Made by a program: the position numbers and the translations under genes
The notes under the pieces: generated by a model
The model's database searches: none
Told to the model about the DNA's origin: nothing
What the model saw: the letters and a program-made list of their open reading frames with translations, nothing else
Assembly: GCA_019722365.1 (NCBI GenBank)
Contig: JADFUC010001773.1
Coordinates: forward strand, 310,001-374,000
Origin: Lithospermum erythrorhizon
Taxonomy: Eukaryota; Streptophyta; Magnoliopsida; Boraginales; Boraginaceae
Direction of reading: 5' to 3'
Length of the DNA: 64,000 bases
Part shown: positions 21,061 to 34,507 of the stretch, one piece after another
Layout: each line of letters starts with the position of its first letter
How positions within the stretch are numbered: position 1 is the stretch's first letter

Positions 21061-23624
21061 TTTTAAAAACTTTATACTCTGGAATAGCTCTTGTATTCTT
21101 TTCATTTTTATGATATCATATAGTTTAGTTAAAAAATACCCATAATTTCCTATTAATCATCATGGCAAGATCAATAATATTCACTACAATTAAGAATCCC
21201 ATATTTCACTACAAACATCAAACAAAGGTCTCAACTTTATCAAACAACTCTTAACACAAACATCAATATCTTCACTAATTCCACTACAACTCCCTCAAAT
21301 TGAAAAAAATGCAAAAATTCTATTTAGCAGGTAGAAGTAGCAGTGTGTCGTTTTCTTTTTCTATGAGAATAAGTAGACTCGTAGGGGTCGAATAAGTTAT
21401 TGTTGCTTGTGTGATATCTTTAGATGTTATTAATTTGTGTGTGTGAGAATTTGTTCGTTGGATTATTTGATATGATTAGATTATCGGATATTGAATTGAT
21501 GCGGATTATTTGAGAAAGCAGTTACATTACGTTGTTGGTATATGTTTGCATGTGCGTATATGTGTGACTAGTTATGATTCGTTATAAATATTCATTGAGC
21601 TTAAACTCGCGCTGTTGGACAGAATTTTGTAGTTGCGGGAAGCGTTAGGTGTGACACCGTCTTTTTTGCGGTAATTTGAATATGTCGTGGAGTGCAGTTC
21701 GGGTGGCTAGGATATCCTCGGCCGATCATTATTGTTTCCACTTGTCGAGTTTTTCAAGCTTTGTTGTCTTTTTGAGGAGTCATGTGGACCATACTATTAC
21801 TATGATGTATTTTAGTTGTTATGTCGTTATGATGTTTAGTTGTATTATTCAAACTTTGATGTATGATGATTATGAATGTTGTGTTTAGTGGTGATCGTTA
21901 GTTCGCTTTACGGTGAACAAAAAGTTTCGATTAGTATTAATATCAAATGAAGTCTTTTATGTTGTCTCGTGTCGGTGACTACGGTGTTCGAGGTTGATGG
22001 CGATTCCAATTTGAGAGGGGCCTTGCTTCTCGTGCTTAACTAAATCTTCCACTTATAGTAGTTTGATGGTTGATGGTTGCTTCGTGAACCCCTTTTGCTT
22101 TTAGGTGTGTCTTTTGGTTTCTCCTCTTTCATCTTAAATACCAAGCCGCATTTGTTTTATTTGGAAGATGGATGAGTAGCAGTACTGCAGTGGTTGGGGC
22201 ACCGATGGGAAGACCAACGGTTTGGGAGTTGACGGTTGGAAGCAACGAAAGGGTGGAAGGTGAGCGGTTGTGGCTCTTGGCTTTGGGTTGGCGCCCTTTG
22301 GCTAAAGCCCTTCATGCTCCGCTTTGACCGGTTGACTTGGCTTGGTTGGCTCGTGACTCGCGGCAGCACACCTTGGCTCGTGACTTGACTCGGCAGTTGC
22401 ATGATACCTCACGACTTGATGTTCATACTTGACCGAGTTTAATGAACTTGGAGAACTGGTTTTGGCCGCTTGGACTTGGTCGCGTGAACTGATTTATCAT
22501 CTTTTGATTTTATGTATTTAAATCTTTATCCTTTGTAATAAGGGGCATGAGAATGCTCATTCGAATGATTTGTATCTTTAATTTTTCATTTTTATAGAAG
22601 CCTTTAAAAAGAGTTAAAGAACCATTACTACCTTCATCTCTTGTAGTTAATAAAATTGACTACTTTATCTTTTTATGGTTGAAGTTAACAAATTTTACAA
22701 TTTCAGTTAGACATAATTGAGATAATATTAGTAAAATATGGGTCCTATTTTTTTTTAGGAATTTGTTTATATTAGTAATGTATCATTAGTTATTATTTTA
22801 CAGATTAGAAAACTTTCCATATTAGTAAACATATCAATAGTATTGTTTTCCATGTTAGGAAACTAATACTCGTTTTATCGTAATATTGAAAATATTAGTA
22901 TATTCTAATCTATTCTTAGAAAATATTATAGTATCATTTTTTTCTTGTCAAACTTTGATTATTAATTATATTTTAAATATATTACGAAACATGACAACAA
23001 AATAATATTATAAAAAAATTTAAAGAGCAATTCAATAATAACAAATGTATATTTTTTAGAGTAAAAAATAATAATTAACGAGTAGTTAAAAAAATAAAAA
23101 CGTCAATTAAAATGAATATGAAGAAGTACAATATGTAAAATAAATTGTATTAAATTCAAAATTGAAGAATCTTTTAGTTATAAAAGTGTGAAACCGTCAA
23201 ATATGACCACCAAGATCGGAGGAGGTAAATGGATTGGATGTGGCTTCAGTCGATGATGAGAGTTCGCGTAGAAGAAGGCACCAGATGGTGGCGTTACTTG
23301 TTTCGCTTTTACCAGGTTGAGCGCGTAATGGGAAGCAAAATCTTTTAGTTATTGGGTAGAGTATAATAGTTGTCATTTAGTGATTAAAAAGGAGAAAAGA
23401 GTTATTTAGACACAAATTTGATTCCAAAAATGTTAAGTTTGGTAATCCAACTAATCTCCATTTAATTAGTTTCTACATTTGATTACCGAGTTTCTGCAAA
23501 ATCAGTAATAATAATATTTTTAAGATCAAATTCCTTCAACAATGCCTACTTCCTCTCTCACAAAAAAAACATCCTCAAAACCTGTCTTATTTTCACAACT
23601 ATATATAGCCATAAAACCCATCCC
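21061..23624. other. intergenic region upstream of the sugar-transferase gene
   Basis: The stretch 21300-22500 is moderately GC-rich, with repeats of 'cttgactcgg/ggcttgact'-like words near 22320-22440, and is probably retroelement-derived. No protein family is recognised. From 22500 onward it is AT-rich. The promoter of the gene at 23625 must lie at its right end; a TATATATA stretch at 23601-23608 is too near the ATG to be a clear core promoter. Confidence 0.4.
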
Positions 23625-26600
23625 ATGATTTCCTCGAGATTCAGACCATTTTGTTCACGCCGACAAACCAAGGTACAACCCGTGTTGCCCAATGTACAAC
23701 CGGTGATGCACAAGGTACAACCCATGTTGCCTGAATATTCAGCACCGCCGTGGTGTTTTCCGAAACCACCACATTGGTATTTCTCATCTACCACGTTGCA
23801 GCTGCGCCGCCTTGTCACGGCGGCGTTGGTCGTGGCGGCAGTTGCTGTGTCTTGCTTTTTGATCTATAGAGCTGCTGAATCTATTCTTTTGGGGTTTAAT
23901 ATTGGTTCTCCTCATTTGGTGAGTTTTCCATTAAATTTAGTTTATTTTTCAATAAAAATGTCAGCTTTAATGATTTTTTTGAGCATTTTTGCTTACATTT
24001 CCTTTATTTTTTGAATAAAAATGTAAGCTTTACTGTTTTTCAATAATATGTTGTAAGCTTTACTGTTTTTTCTTAAATGGGTTACACTTCAATTTCATTT
24101 ATTTTTTATAAAATGATTAGCTTTATTTTATTTTAAATAAATTTTCCATAAATTTCCTTTGTTTAAATAAAAATGTCAGCTTTACTGATTTTTTTGAAGA
24201 AAATTCTCAAATTTAATACTATGGTGGTTGTCGGTGAGAAGTGGCTGGGCTCGGTAGCTTGTTAGATACAGTATAAATTTTTCAAATAATTTTATTGGGA
24301 TGTGGGGTCCATGTGTTATCACTTAGATTTGTTTTGTCTTTAAGCATACTTTACAATTCTGATAAAAATTGAGTAATCTTGTTTTATGTGGGAATTATTC
24401 TGTATTTGGTTTATGTATTACTATATTATGCTGAAGAATCAGGACCACTGTGACTGCATTGTCAGCAAGTGATTTGTGTGATTTGATTTTATATAATGTG
24501 CATCTGGATTAATAAATGAATGATTTTATATAATGTGCATCTGGATTAATATATTTGGTGTAATATTAGTTGAATCTCAAATACTTAATAAATTTGCTTG
24601 GTAATGGTATTTTGAGTAATATATAGGCATAGAGAAGAGACTATAAGGTTAGATTAGCTGCATGTTGTTAATAAGTGATCAACGATGGCGCTGGCGCAGT
24701 ACTCTTGGAGGATGAACGAAACTAATATGCAGTTTGGGTGTATTTATCTTCAGAATTTGAATTTCGATGTGGTCATCAAATCATAGTTCTCACAATAAAG
24801 GGGCTCGTGGGTCGTGAGTAATACATTGGAGAGTAGTGATTTATTGGCAAAGGTGAAGTCTATATAAGTTTAGATTTTTGTTTAACGAATGAAATTTTGC
24901 ACAATAGAGCTATCACAATGTTGGATATGTACTATTATCTTTAAATAAAGCAAAAGCATTCTATGTTATGCAAAATAAATTTGCATGCAGAACCAAATAC
25001 TGAACTACATGGTTCTTCTCTACACGAGCTTGAGGTGTTGCGCATACTACTACTGATGGTATTCATTAGTTTGAGATGTTTGTTTCATGGGTCAAGTAGG
25101 GCTGAAGAGCTAGAATCAGTTCTTGTTTGAAATATTCAGGTCAGGATTCCCCAATTCAATACATAGACTTATGTTGTAATTCTGAAAGTTTGCGTTGAGA
25201 CTGTTTACTTTTTTCTTGGAGCATATCGTACTCTGAATTTAGAGTTTCAAATTGGCCATGAGACATAACTTGTGTGAAATATTTAGGTATGGAGACCGTA
25301 AGTCGATTCATAGGCAGCAATCTACATTGTAATTCTGAAAGTTTATGATGAGAGTATGCTGTACTCTGAATTTATGAGTCTCAAATTAGCCATGAAACAT
25401 AAACTAGGAAATTTGGTCTTAGTCCTAGGTAGTGCCACGACTGATCAAATGACTGATCCATTGTACAACTTTTCTAGCAAAACTTTACTGTTTGAAATTA
25501 TTTCTATACTCCATTAGAACTGCCCGAGTTTGTCTTCTTGTCCTCGCTGTTGATTATTTCAACGATTGTAGGAAAGCCAGGAGCATAGACTAGAAAGAAC
25601 TTTGAATGGTGCGGCTATGGACAATAAGACTGTGATATTGACAACTCTTAATGAGGCATGGGCGTCACCAAATTCAATTGTTGACCTCTTTCTTGAAAGC
25701 TTCAGGATTGGAGAACAAACTCGTCCATTCTTAAAGAATTTAGTTCTTATTGCATTAGATGAAAAGGCTTTCTCACGTTGTTTACTTATTCATCCACATT
25801 GCTTTCTGCTCACCTCTGAAGGGACTGATTTCTCGAAGGAGGCCTATTTTATGACACCGGCATACTTAAAGATGATGTGGAGAAGAATAGATTTCCTGCG
25901 TTCCATACTCGAGATGGGTTACAGTTTTGTGTTCACGGTATTCTTTTCCTATCATCCTTTCTAAATTCCTGCGGTCCATGCTCTGTTTTTACAATATTTG
26001 AATATACAAGTTGAACTTAGATTTTCGTTGCGCCTACTTAATGCTTCTCTTCTGTGCTCTTTTCTTCTAGGATGCAGATATAATGTGGTTTAGAAATCCA
26101 TTTCCTCACTTCCATATAGATGCAGACTTTCAAATAGCATGTGATCGATTCTCTGGCACATCTGATGATGTCAGGTTAAACATCCCGAATGGAGGATTCA
26201 ACTTCGTTCGGTCAAACAATCGAACCATTGAGTTCTATAAATTCTGGTATAACTCACGAGAAACATATCCTGGATTACACGATCAGGATGTCCTGAACCA
26301 AATCAAGAACAGTCAATTCATTAGAGACATTGGTATGAAGATGAGATTTTTGGATACATCTTATTTCGGCGGGTTTTGTGAACCAAGCAAAGATCTAAAC
26401 CAGGTTTGTACAATGCATGCAAATTGTTGTCTCGGACTCGATAGCAAACTTCATGATCTTACACTTTTGCTTCAAGATTGGAAGACATTCATGTCTCTAT
26501 CGCCAACGTTGAAAGAAACACGACACTCGTCGTGGAGCGTCCCCCAAAATTGCAGGTAAGTGGTTGGTTTTGTATGATCTTATCTTGGTTTTCATGCATT

Positions 26601-26754
26601 TTCATTTGTTTCATAGTCAGCTTACTCAAGTTATTCATGAATGAACAGTGTTGAATCACTTTTCGACCAACACTCCCCTGCTGGAAATCCAGAGCCACTC
26701 ATGAAACCAAAAGGATTGGAAGAGAGTTTAGACTTTGTAAATAACACTATGTGA
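23625..26754 (+). CDS. nucleotide-diphospho-sugar transferase family protein (type II membrane)
   Basis: The protein belongs to the plant DUF271-type nucleotide-diphospho-sugar transferases (PF03407), related to Arabidopsis At4g15970. These are Golgi glycosyltransferases of the cell-wall or glycoprotein class; the exact substrate is unknown. Four exons: 23625-23918, 25572-25937, 26071-26555 and 26649-26754, giving 416 residues. A short cytoplasmic N-terminus holds three 7-residue repeats. One membrane segment lies at about 63-81 (LVTAALVVAAVAVSCFLIY). The catalytic domain starts near TVILTTLNEAWA. The DxD metal/sugar-nucleotide motif is DADIMWF at about 221-227, right at the start of exon 3. 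MHANCCLGLDSKLHDL follows, typical of the family. Phases agree (0, 0, 2). Intron 1 is long (1.65 kb) and repeat-rich. The gene looks intact. Confidence 0.88.
23670..23732 (+). repeat. three in-frame 21-bp repeats coding KVQPVLP-like heptads
   Basis: The units code KVQPVLP, NVQPVMH and KVQPMLP (residues 16-36) in the cytoplasmic tail of the glycosyltransferase. The period of 21 bp keeps the frame. It is a recent-looking coding minisatellite. Confidence 0.85.
24482..24556 (+). repeat. 38-bp tandem duplication in intron 1
   Basis: The unit 'tgattttatataatgtgcat...' occurs twice in a row with hardly any change. The same intron also has repeated 'aaaatgtaagctttactg' words at 23955-24190 and a diverged duplication of about 140 bp around 25130-25400 ('gtaattctgaaagttt'). 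Confidence 0.75.
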
Positions 26755-27749
26755 ACATTTTTAAGACTTAAGAATTATAGGGTAGATTTTTTGTCCCACG
26801 GTAATAGAAGAAAATCTTACTCGATTTTTATCAACATTCCCCTTCATTTTTTTCCCTTTCATTGTAGATAAAAGGCAAAATGCCAAGAATACGATCTTAT
26901 GATATATTTTTCTAGTTTTTACCACCTTCTAATAATGTTTGAACCACATACAATCCAACCCATTTTCTTGACACAGTACAGTTGTTAATACAATTTATTT
27001 TTAATAATGTTAAACTACATACCATCCAACAATTTTTTTTTGACAAAAGTACCTTTGTTAATACAATTTACTTTTTATGACTTTGTATCTAACAAATATC
27101 TATATAGTATAGTATTTACTTAAAATTTAGTTCTAATCTAACTCGGAGTTCGACTTCCTTGGTAAAATTTTAATCTAACTCGGAGATTTGACTTTCTTAG
27201 TAAAATTTCTCAACTTTGATAATAATTTAACCTTAGTCGAATATTTTATTCTCAATGTCTACTATTTTCATATATAAGTATCTAGGTTGTGGTATCTAAT
27301 TTTATAAATATTTTTGATAAAAGCTCTAAGTTAATTGATTGAATCTTTGTTTCAAAAGTGAGTAACTTTTTATTTAAAAAAAACCTACATTTACATTAAA
27401 ATGGAGGGAGTATCTAACAAGTATCAATATAGTATCCAATTTATGTGATGTATTTTTGTTCAACAAATGACAAGGGTGGTATGTAGTGCAAGTTTTAATA
27501 AACCGTGGGTGAAACTAGAAGATATTATTGATATATATTTCCCGTAGATAAGAAGCTAAAATAGCTCAATTTATATTTTGACCCAATAACGTCTTAACAC
27601 AATAAATTAGTCCAATTTCTGTTTTGGTTATAGCTTATCTAAATTAATAATGACATTTCACTTATAATGTTACAGTAGTTTCAAAATAACAAAGAGTTGG
27701 AGTGTCAATATAAAGATTATTTGAAGTGAAAAAAATCACTAACCATTAT

Positions 27750-27875
27750 TAATCAACCACACTACTGTTTTCTATTAGTGAAATTACTATTTTATCCCTA
27801 ATGCTGCCACTTGTTTGTAAGTGTAGTGTTTCTCCAAGTTTCAATTATTGGTTAATTAGTCATTTTGCTCCTTTA
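27750..27875. mobile_element. diverged inverted copy of the TATACACA-type MITE
   Basis: 'gtgaaattactattttatcc', 'ttgtttgtaagtgtagtg' and 'agtcattttgctcc' align with the reverse complement of 40063-40209. The terminal repeats are no longer clear, so this is an older copy. Confidence 0.35.
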
Positions 27876-29126
27876 ATAGTTTTTCTTTCTAACACTTCAT
27901 ACACAGTTTCAACTAATGAATCAATTTTTTCCTTTGATCATCATCCTTAACTTTTAGGTGCATGTTTATTCCAATTTTTTTATATAAAATGTTAATTTTC
28001 ATTCATAATTATTGAGGTAGAATATCATGAACTTTTTTAGAGTTATTATTTTATTTATTTATTATTTAATAAGTTCATATTTTTTGTTACTTTATTATTT
28101 AATAGATTAGGAAGTGAGTCGGGTAAATGATACTCCGTATTTAAATTGAATATGATACGATGATGGGTTGATGATGAGTTATTTTGTTATATATATTGAA
28201 GCTTGTTATTGTCATTTAGGTGTACATATATAACCAAGTTGCAAAATTAGATTAGAGTACTTGCTTAATTGATGTATCGAGTTGCTTGTACATGTGGGAA
28301 GTTGATGATTGTTACTGAATTACCTTTATTGTTTCTTTTGAATATGCATGCATGGTAAAATATGAAAATCACATTGATATTTAGGGTCTCATCTCATAGC
28401 GATATATATAGTTGCATGTTGTGGTGTATTCATTGAGCCTTGCAAACTCACCTTTTTTATGCATGGGAACTCATTTTATTGTATAAACGTTGAAAGAGAA
28501 GTTCCAGCTCAAGTATATATTTGTTAGTAATATGCGTTGAGGCCCTAATAAGTTCACCAAAATGAGCAACATTTTTGTCATATTTCGTTTTCTTTTGACT
28601 GCCCAGGTGCATGGCCACTCTGAGTAGGAGGTTATTCACGATTCTAATCTTGGATGCATCACAAAACCTATATTCTTCATATTCACCATTATTGTAGTTA
28701 ATCATCAATCAGAACACCTAACAAAAACTTGCACCATTGGATAACCTAATATTCGGACATATGGAAACTACAAGAAAAGTAGAAAACAATGGTTGCTCCT
28801 AGCTTGAGTAGTCACCTGTTAAATGGAAAAAAAAAAAAAAGTGATGGCAAAGACAGTAGTCCTCTCTGATCTAGCTACTTAGCAAACATACCAATTAGAA
28901 GCTCACTTTATGCTTGGCTAGCAAACAATTTTAGAGAGGTCACAATATAAAACTCCACATCACTCACGGGCTTACTAGTAAGTTAAACTTCCAAAAAAAA
29001 TATACATTTTGATGGTATGAGTAGTATCAATCAAATTTTATATATCAAATTTATCATATTACTATTCTGGATTGGGGTATTATATCTCATGTTCCTTGCT
29101 CAACTGTTTATGGAACTTCTTCTAAT

Positions 29127-29292
29127 CACTATTACAAAAATACACTAAGAGACACTTCAAAAGGTACAAATAGGACACAAAAAACGCCATTATAAAAACC
29201 GCCCTCCAAGTATTTTAGTTTAGAATCCATAAAATCAAAAAGAATATATGATAAAATACACTAAGTGTCTTCTATATATTTTTATTGTAGTG
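29127..29292. mobile_element. CACTA-type MITE
   Basis: The segment starts CACTATTACAAAAATACACT and its right end reads CACTACAATAAAAATATATA on the opposite strand, both followed by a 'gacact' word. CACTA ends and about 166 bp length fit a small CACTA-derived element. A clean 3-bp target duplication could not be confirmed. Confidence 0.45.
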
Positions 29293-29345
29293 TTAATCCT
29301 GCTAACCAAACGTTAGAATCCATAAAATCAAAAAGAATGTATGAT
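29222..29345 (+). repeat. direct repeat of about 30 bp
   Basis: 'gaatccataaaatcaaaaag' plus about 10 more bases occurs at 29223 and again at 29312 with one change. One copy is inside the CACTA-like MITE and one just outside it. Confidence 0.7.
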
Positions 29346-31023
29346 ATTACTGATGCATCAATCTAAAAATATAGGGAGTAGTAGTATATAATTAATATTC
29401 TCTGACATTCATATTGTATCTATACATTGACGATTTTTTATTGACATTAAATGTTTTTCGTTTGTTAACATTTTATTATCTATATAAAATATGTTTTATC
29501 TTTCATTTTGATAAATAATGTTTAGTTTTATCAATTTTTTCTTTAATAAATCAAATTTTATATATATACTTATATTGGTTAAATTTGGGGATTGGATGAG
29601 ACATTTATCAATCGAGCTATCTCAAACGTGTTTGATATTTAGCTCTGTTTATTGAGGTAACATCGAGCGGAAATAGATTTATTTTAATTCAACAAGAAAC
29701 ATTGTGTATCAAAATTTCAACTCGGACTTGACTAGACTCATGTATACCTATAAATCTACAACATGTTTCATTTAATCTAGATTACTAATCGTTTCTCCAC
29801 CTATATGGCTATAGTAACATTTGTTGTACTTTTTTCATGTCCTTTTTAAGACAAATATCAATTTTATGTTCCTACATGCATGGATCTTGTCATGTTACGA
29901 TCTTACAGACCACCATCATTCTTTCGAAATTCTTCTGAATAATCAACACAACTGCATTCTTGTAAGCATTTTTGTTCATCATTCTTGAATTGATTACATA
30001 TATATTATGTAACTTATCCTTGATTTCATCGTATTTCTTGTTTGTATTCCCTTAATGTAACATAAGGTGGACACTTCAAATACTGACCATGTTCACGTGA
30101 CGTTAAGTTTCATACAAAAAATAGTTTCTCTGATCCATTTTTTAATGTTAATCACATGATAATATGCACAATGTTAATTTCATATGTACAATCATGAAAG
30201 AAAATGAATTGAATAATCAATTCGCCTTCTTTCGTTCTTATATGAATGACATATTTTGTAATAGTTCGTTAAAAAAAGAACGGAAAAAAGTAATAAAAAT
30301 TACTTTGACTAGAGAATATCAGACCTGGATGTATGTGCGGAGTTAAGGGATCTTATTTAATTCTCATACGGTTCACTGAGCTTTATTGTATCGTTTAAAA
30401 AAATGATTCTACAAGGCTGAGATATGTTGGTCTCTTGCTTTTAAATGTTTGATATACTATCATAAACAATCATGTGCTAATAATTTAATTGGAACAATTG
30501 AATATAATACTGAGTAACATGTTAAGCCTCTTTGAGTTAGTGTTTTGATGGTTTAATGTTGTCTGGCATTGTAGGCCTTATTATACATGAAACATGACAC
30601 AATCTTTGTTGAGTGAACCATTTAAATTTGAGTTATTATTGGTATTGAAGGCCAAAAATATCAAGCTAAGAACATGGTTTAGATAAGAGAAGTTTTCATA
30701 GTGATCTTGTTGATTGCAATAATGATGCCATGATCATTCGATCATTTGGTGTTGGAAAAATGACAAATGAATTTGAGATTGCAACAGAGGCAAAAGTTTT
30801 AAGTGTAACATGGTAATGCCATGATACAGTAGATGCTTTTGATTGCTTCTTAAGATATGTTTCTACTTTAATAGTTACCATTGATTTCTAGGATGTATGT
30901 TTTTTGACGAAATTCTTGAGTTTGTATGACTGTTAACTCTTTTCCTTTTGTTACTCGTTTCTCAGTGGTGCTTCATGCCTATTCTTTAAGGTGATATAAA
31001 GATCAAAGACAAAAAGGAAGGAA

Positions 31024-34000
31024 ATGCATAAGGATGATTTTCCTTCACCAGGGTCACCAATGGCTCGGGTGAGGCGTCGCCGAAGCTCAAGTGAGGTCGG
31101 TAGTTCATCAAGTTTCTTGATCAATATAAGACTTTGTGCATGTATATCAACTGCATGGATTTGAATATATGGCCATTTCAGTAATTCACACATGTCAGAT
31201 ATGGAACTTTTGAAATTAACATTAGTGTTCCCTTCATGTCAGGTGTCCATGTCCCCAAAAGCGAGCAAATCAAGTGGAAACAAGTTACTCCTTTATGATC
31301 AAAATAAATACAGATCTATGTTGGTCCGGACCTATTCGTCTCTTTGTATGCTCGCAGGTTTCATATTCCTTATCTACATGGGTCATTTGTATATGTGCGC
31401 AATGGTCATAGGGATTCAGATCATTATGGGGTCAGAGTTGTTTAGTCTGCTCAGAAGAGCTCATGAAGATAGTTGCCTTCCTGGATTTAGGCTTTTGAAC
31501 TGGTTAGAAAACCAAATTTAAGGAAATTTTACAGCTCTTACTTCTTAGACTAATTTTTTACTATAATTATGTCATTCTTTTGCAGGCATTTCTTCTTTAC
31601 AGCAATGCTGTATGTTTATGGTCGTATTCTTCGACAACAGCTAGTCAATACCGTGTCTACTGATCTAATCTTTTACAAGCTTGTGAGCAAGCTTATCAAG
31701 TATCAAATGGTCATTTGCTACTTTCTATATATTGCAGGTATCCTGTTTCTTAGACACTAGTACAAAGATACATTTAGTTATATCAAGAACATTTTGGGTG
31801 TTCATTTGTCATGCATCCATTCTCAGTTTGCTCTCATTCCTCTTTGTCTGTCTCCCCCTTAATATGCGTACATGTATTCGACAATGTGCCTATCTGTTAA
31901 GAGAGGGGGTGCGGATACTATTTGTACCTATGTGTCATTTATCCTTTGCGCTAACTCCTAAACACCACATATACACCTCTCATTCCTTCGATAGAAGCGC
32001 CTGTAAAATTAAACATGTAATGCTCAATATAAGCCCATGAAATTACTGATGTTTCTGGTCTGAGTGTCTGACATTTAACTTTTTTGCAGGAATAATCTGG
32101 TTTATTCTTACTTTAAAGAAGAAGATGTACAAGTATCAATTCAGTCAATTTTCGTGGACACACATGATTCTTATTGTAGTTTTTACTCAATCCTCATTCA
32201 CTGTTGCCAACATTTTTGAAGGAATTTTCTGGTAAGAACTGTGTCATAATAGATAACTAAATTGACCTATCTTATCGGCTTTGGAATTTGCAGACTGCCC
32301 CTTCCCCGTGGAGCTTATTTTTTATTATAATGTGATATGTTCCTCTAGCACACTAGTGATGTATCGTTTACTGAATTTTTTTAATTGACAGTATGCGGCT
32401 TTTAGACTCAGACGAGCATGAAAGGATCTTTGAATCGCGTAGCTTAGTTAAAAAAAGTAAACCTTGTTCTTGTAAGAGTAAGAAGTGTTGTTATCAAACA
32501 ATCTGTCTGTCATTGTCATTGCAGGTTCCTTCTTCCTGCATCCCTTATAGCTATGAATGATGTGGCTGCTTACTTTTTTGGTTTCTTCTTTGGCAAAACA
32601 CCTTTGATTAAGCTGTCCCCAAAGAAGACATGGGAGGGCTTTGTTGGCGGATCTGTTGCGACTGTTGCATCAGCATTCCTGGTAAACTTCCTTGTTATTT
32701 TTCGTAGTCTCTTCTTTCATCCATTTTCCTTGTTCAACAACAATTTATGACAAGAGCGTTACACAAAACTGCACACATCCAAGGTGCTTAAGTTGCCCAT
32801 TCTCCTTTGAATTTCTGCAGTTAGCAAATATTCTGGGCCGTTTTCAGTGGCTGACATGTCCAAGAAAGGTAAATCTAGCTAAAATTACATGGGTATGAAA
32901 AGGCATATAACCTCAGTCAAGAGAATGACACAACTTGATCATATGCAGGACTTGACAACAGGTTGGCTTCACTGTGATCCAGGTCCTCTTTTCAAGCCGG
33001 AATATTTTTCATTAGGCTGGTTTCCTGAGTGGGTAGGTCACTATTTTGAATATGAACTTAGTCTCCATGTTGGTCCCTTCTTGAGATTATACTCCATTTC
33101 CTTTCTTTTCCATAATTTGATTGCTGAAAATGCTCGTAAGAAATCAGCTGCATGATTTGGCCAGCTAAATCGTGCCAACCAGATTTGACATCAATATTAT
33201 TGAAGTAGTTTTATTATCAATATTACTTCACAATATGCTGCATTTCTACTGCATTAAATTCTAATGCAGTTGCAGCACAGCGAAACAATGAGTCAAGCAG
33301 ATTAGATAACTATAAACGAGAGGGCATCCTAGTGGTGCTTGACATGTTGATATGTGTGATTGCAGTGTAGCTTAATCAGCTGAAATATTTGTAGACAGGG
33401 TTCTCCATAGATTTTCTTTGAAGTTGAAGTTATATGTGCATCTTAGAAAAGAAAATTCTTAACATAATCCATTGACAGATTTTCTGATCTTGGCAGATAA
33501 ATTTTTAAGATTTGATGTTTTTCCAAGAGTCATAGACTTTAGTCTCTCGATTAACATTTTACCATGTAGACTACGTTCTCATTTAGTTGTCATGGTTTGT
33601 TGCAGTTCCGTTGGAAGGAGATACCAATCCTCCCAGTGCAGTGGCATGCTTTATACCTTGGGCTATTTGCCTCTATTATAGCCCCTTTTGGAGGTTTCTT
33701 TGCCAGTGGTTTTAAAAGGGCTTTCAAGATCAAGGTACACTCTCCATAATTTTTATCTGCATTTTCGGCAATTGATTCTGTTCGGCCATCGATTACATCT
33801 TCTTTGAAACATAGGATTTTGGGGATAGCATCCCGGGACATGGTGGTTTCACAGATAGAATGGATTGTCAGGTAAACCTCTTTAGCTTTAGAATCTCAGG
33901 TTATGGATATGTTGTAGATAGCTAGCTCTTGATGATATTGACACAAAACTGTAATATCATCTCAGAGAACATATATTTCTTTGTAGAGCATCCCAAGTTT

Positions 34001-34507
34001 CTAAATATGCATGCTCTAGTGTCATGTGAACTTAGTTCAATCAAAACTGAACCAACAATAATCAAATTTCATATATGTCTGCAGATGGTGATGGCTATAT
34101 TTGCCTACATCTATTACCAGTCTTTTGTTGCCCCTCAAGATTATTCTGTCGACGATATCTTGGATCAGGTGAATATAAGTCCTCAAGTTAGAACTGTTTT
34201 CGCATTTCACAGTATGTATCGATTCTGACAATGGTGAAGATTTTGGAGAAGACAACATTCTTGACATCTTTTAGATCTTAATACTGTGGATGGCTTGCTT
34301 TTTTATCTCTTGGGTTTTGTTATAGAGCCATTCTGATGTTTGATTTTCTTTCTTCATTGTGAAGGTCTATTCTTTTAAGTACTCCCCATTAACATATTTA
34401 ACCTCCCTTGGTTGCAGATAATGAGGAACCTCAGTTTTGAGGAGCAGAAAACACTTTATAAGAAACTTGGTCAGATATTATTGGACAGGAACAATGGATT
34501 CTCCTAA
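31024..34507 (+). CDS. CDS1: phosphatidate cytidylyltransferase (CDP-diacylglycerol synthase), CDS1-like
   Basis: The enzyme makes CDP-diacylglycerol from phosphatidic acid and CTP, the precursor of phosphatidylinositol and phosphatidylglycerol. Extraplastidial membrane location is known for this clade. Eleven exons: 31024-31095, 31243-31502, 31586-31737, 32090-32231, 32525-32681, 32821-32868, 32949-33032, 33606-33734, 33815-33871, 34085-34168 and 34418-34507, giving 424 residues, close to the Arabidopsis length. An Arg-rich N-terminus (VRRRRSSSE) is followed by several membrane helices. The family signature runs from S339 to D365 ([12 protein letters not shown], then [12 protein letters not shown]). 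[13 protein letters not shown] is also conserved. All phases agree with GT-AG borders. Which of the Arabidopsis CDS1-3 paralogues is closest is a guess. It is convergent with the TIG gene. Confidence 0.94.

Larger units (their letters stand above)
26755..31023. other. AT-rich intergenic region before the CDP-DAG synthase gene
   Basis: About 4.3 kb with scattered transposon remains, including a diverged MITE copy near 27750 and a CACTA-like MITE at 29127. An open frame on the minus strand at 28708-28457 (83 codons) has no recognisable family and no supporting splice or promoter signals. The right end should contain the leader and promoter of the next gene. Confidence 0.4.

Noticed and set aside
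28457..28708. 83-codon minus-strand frame
   Set aside because: Starts with ATG and has mixed composition, but no family is recognised and no neighbouring exon or TATA box was found.
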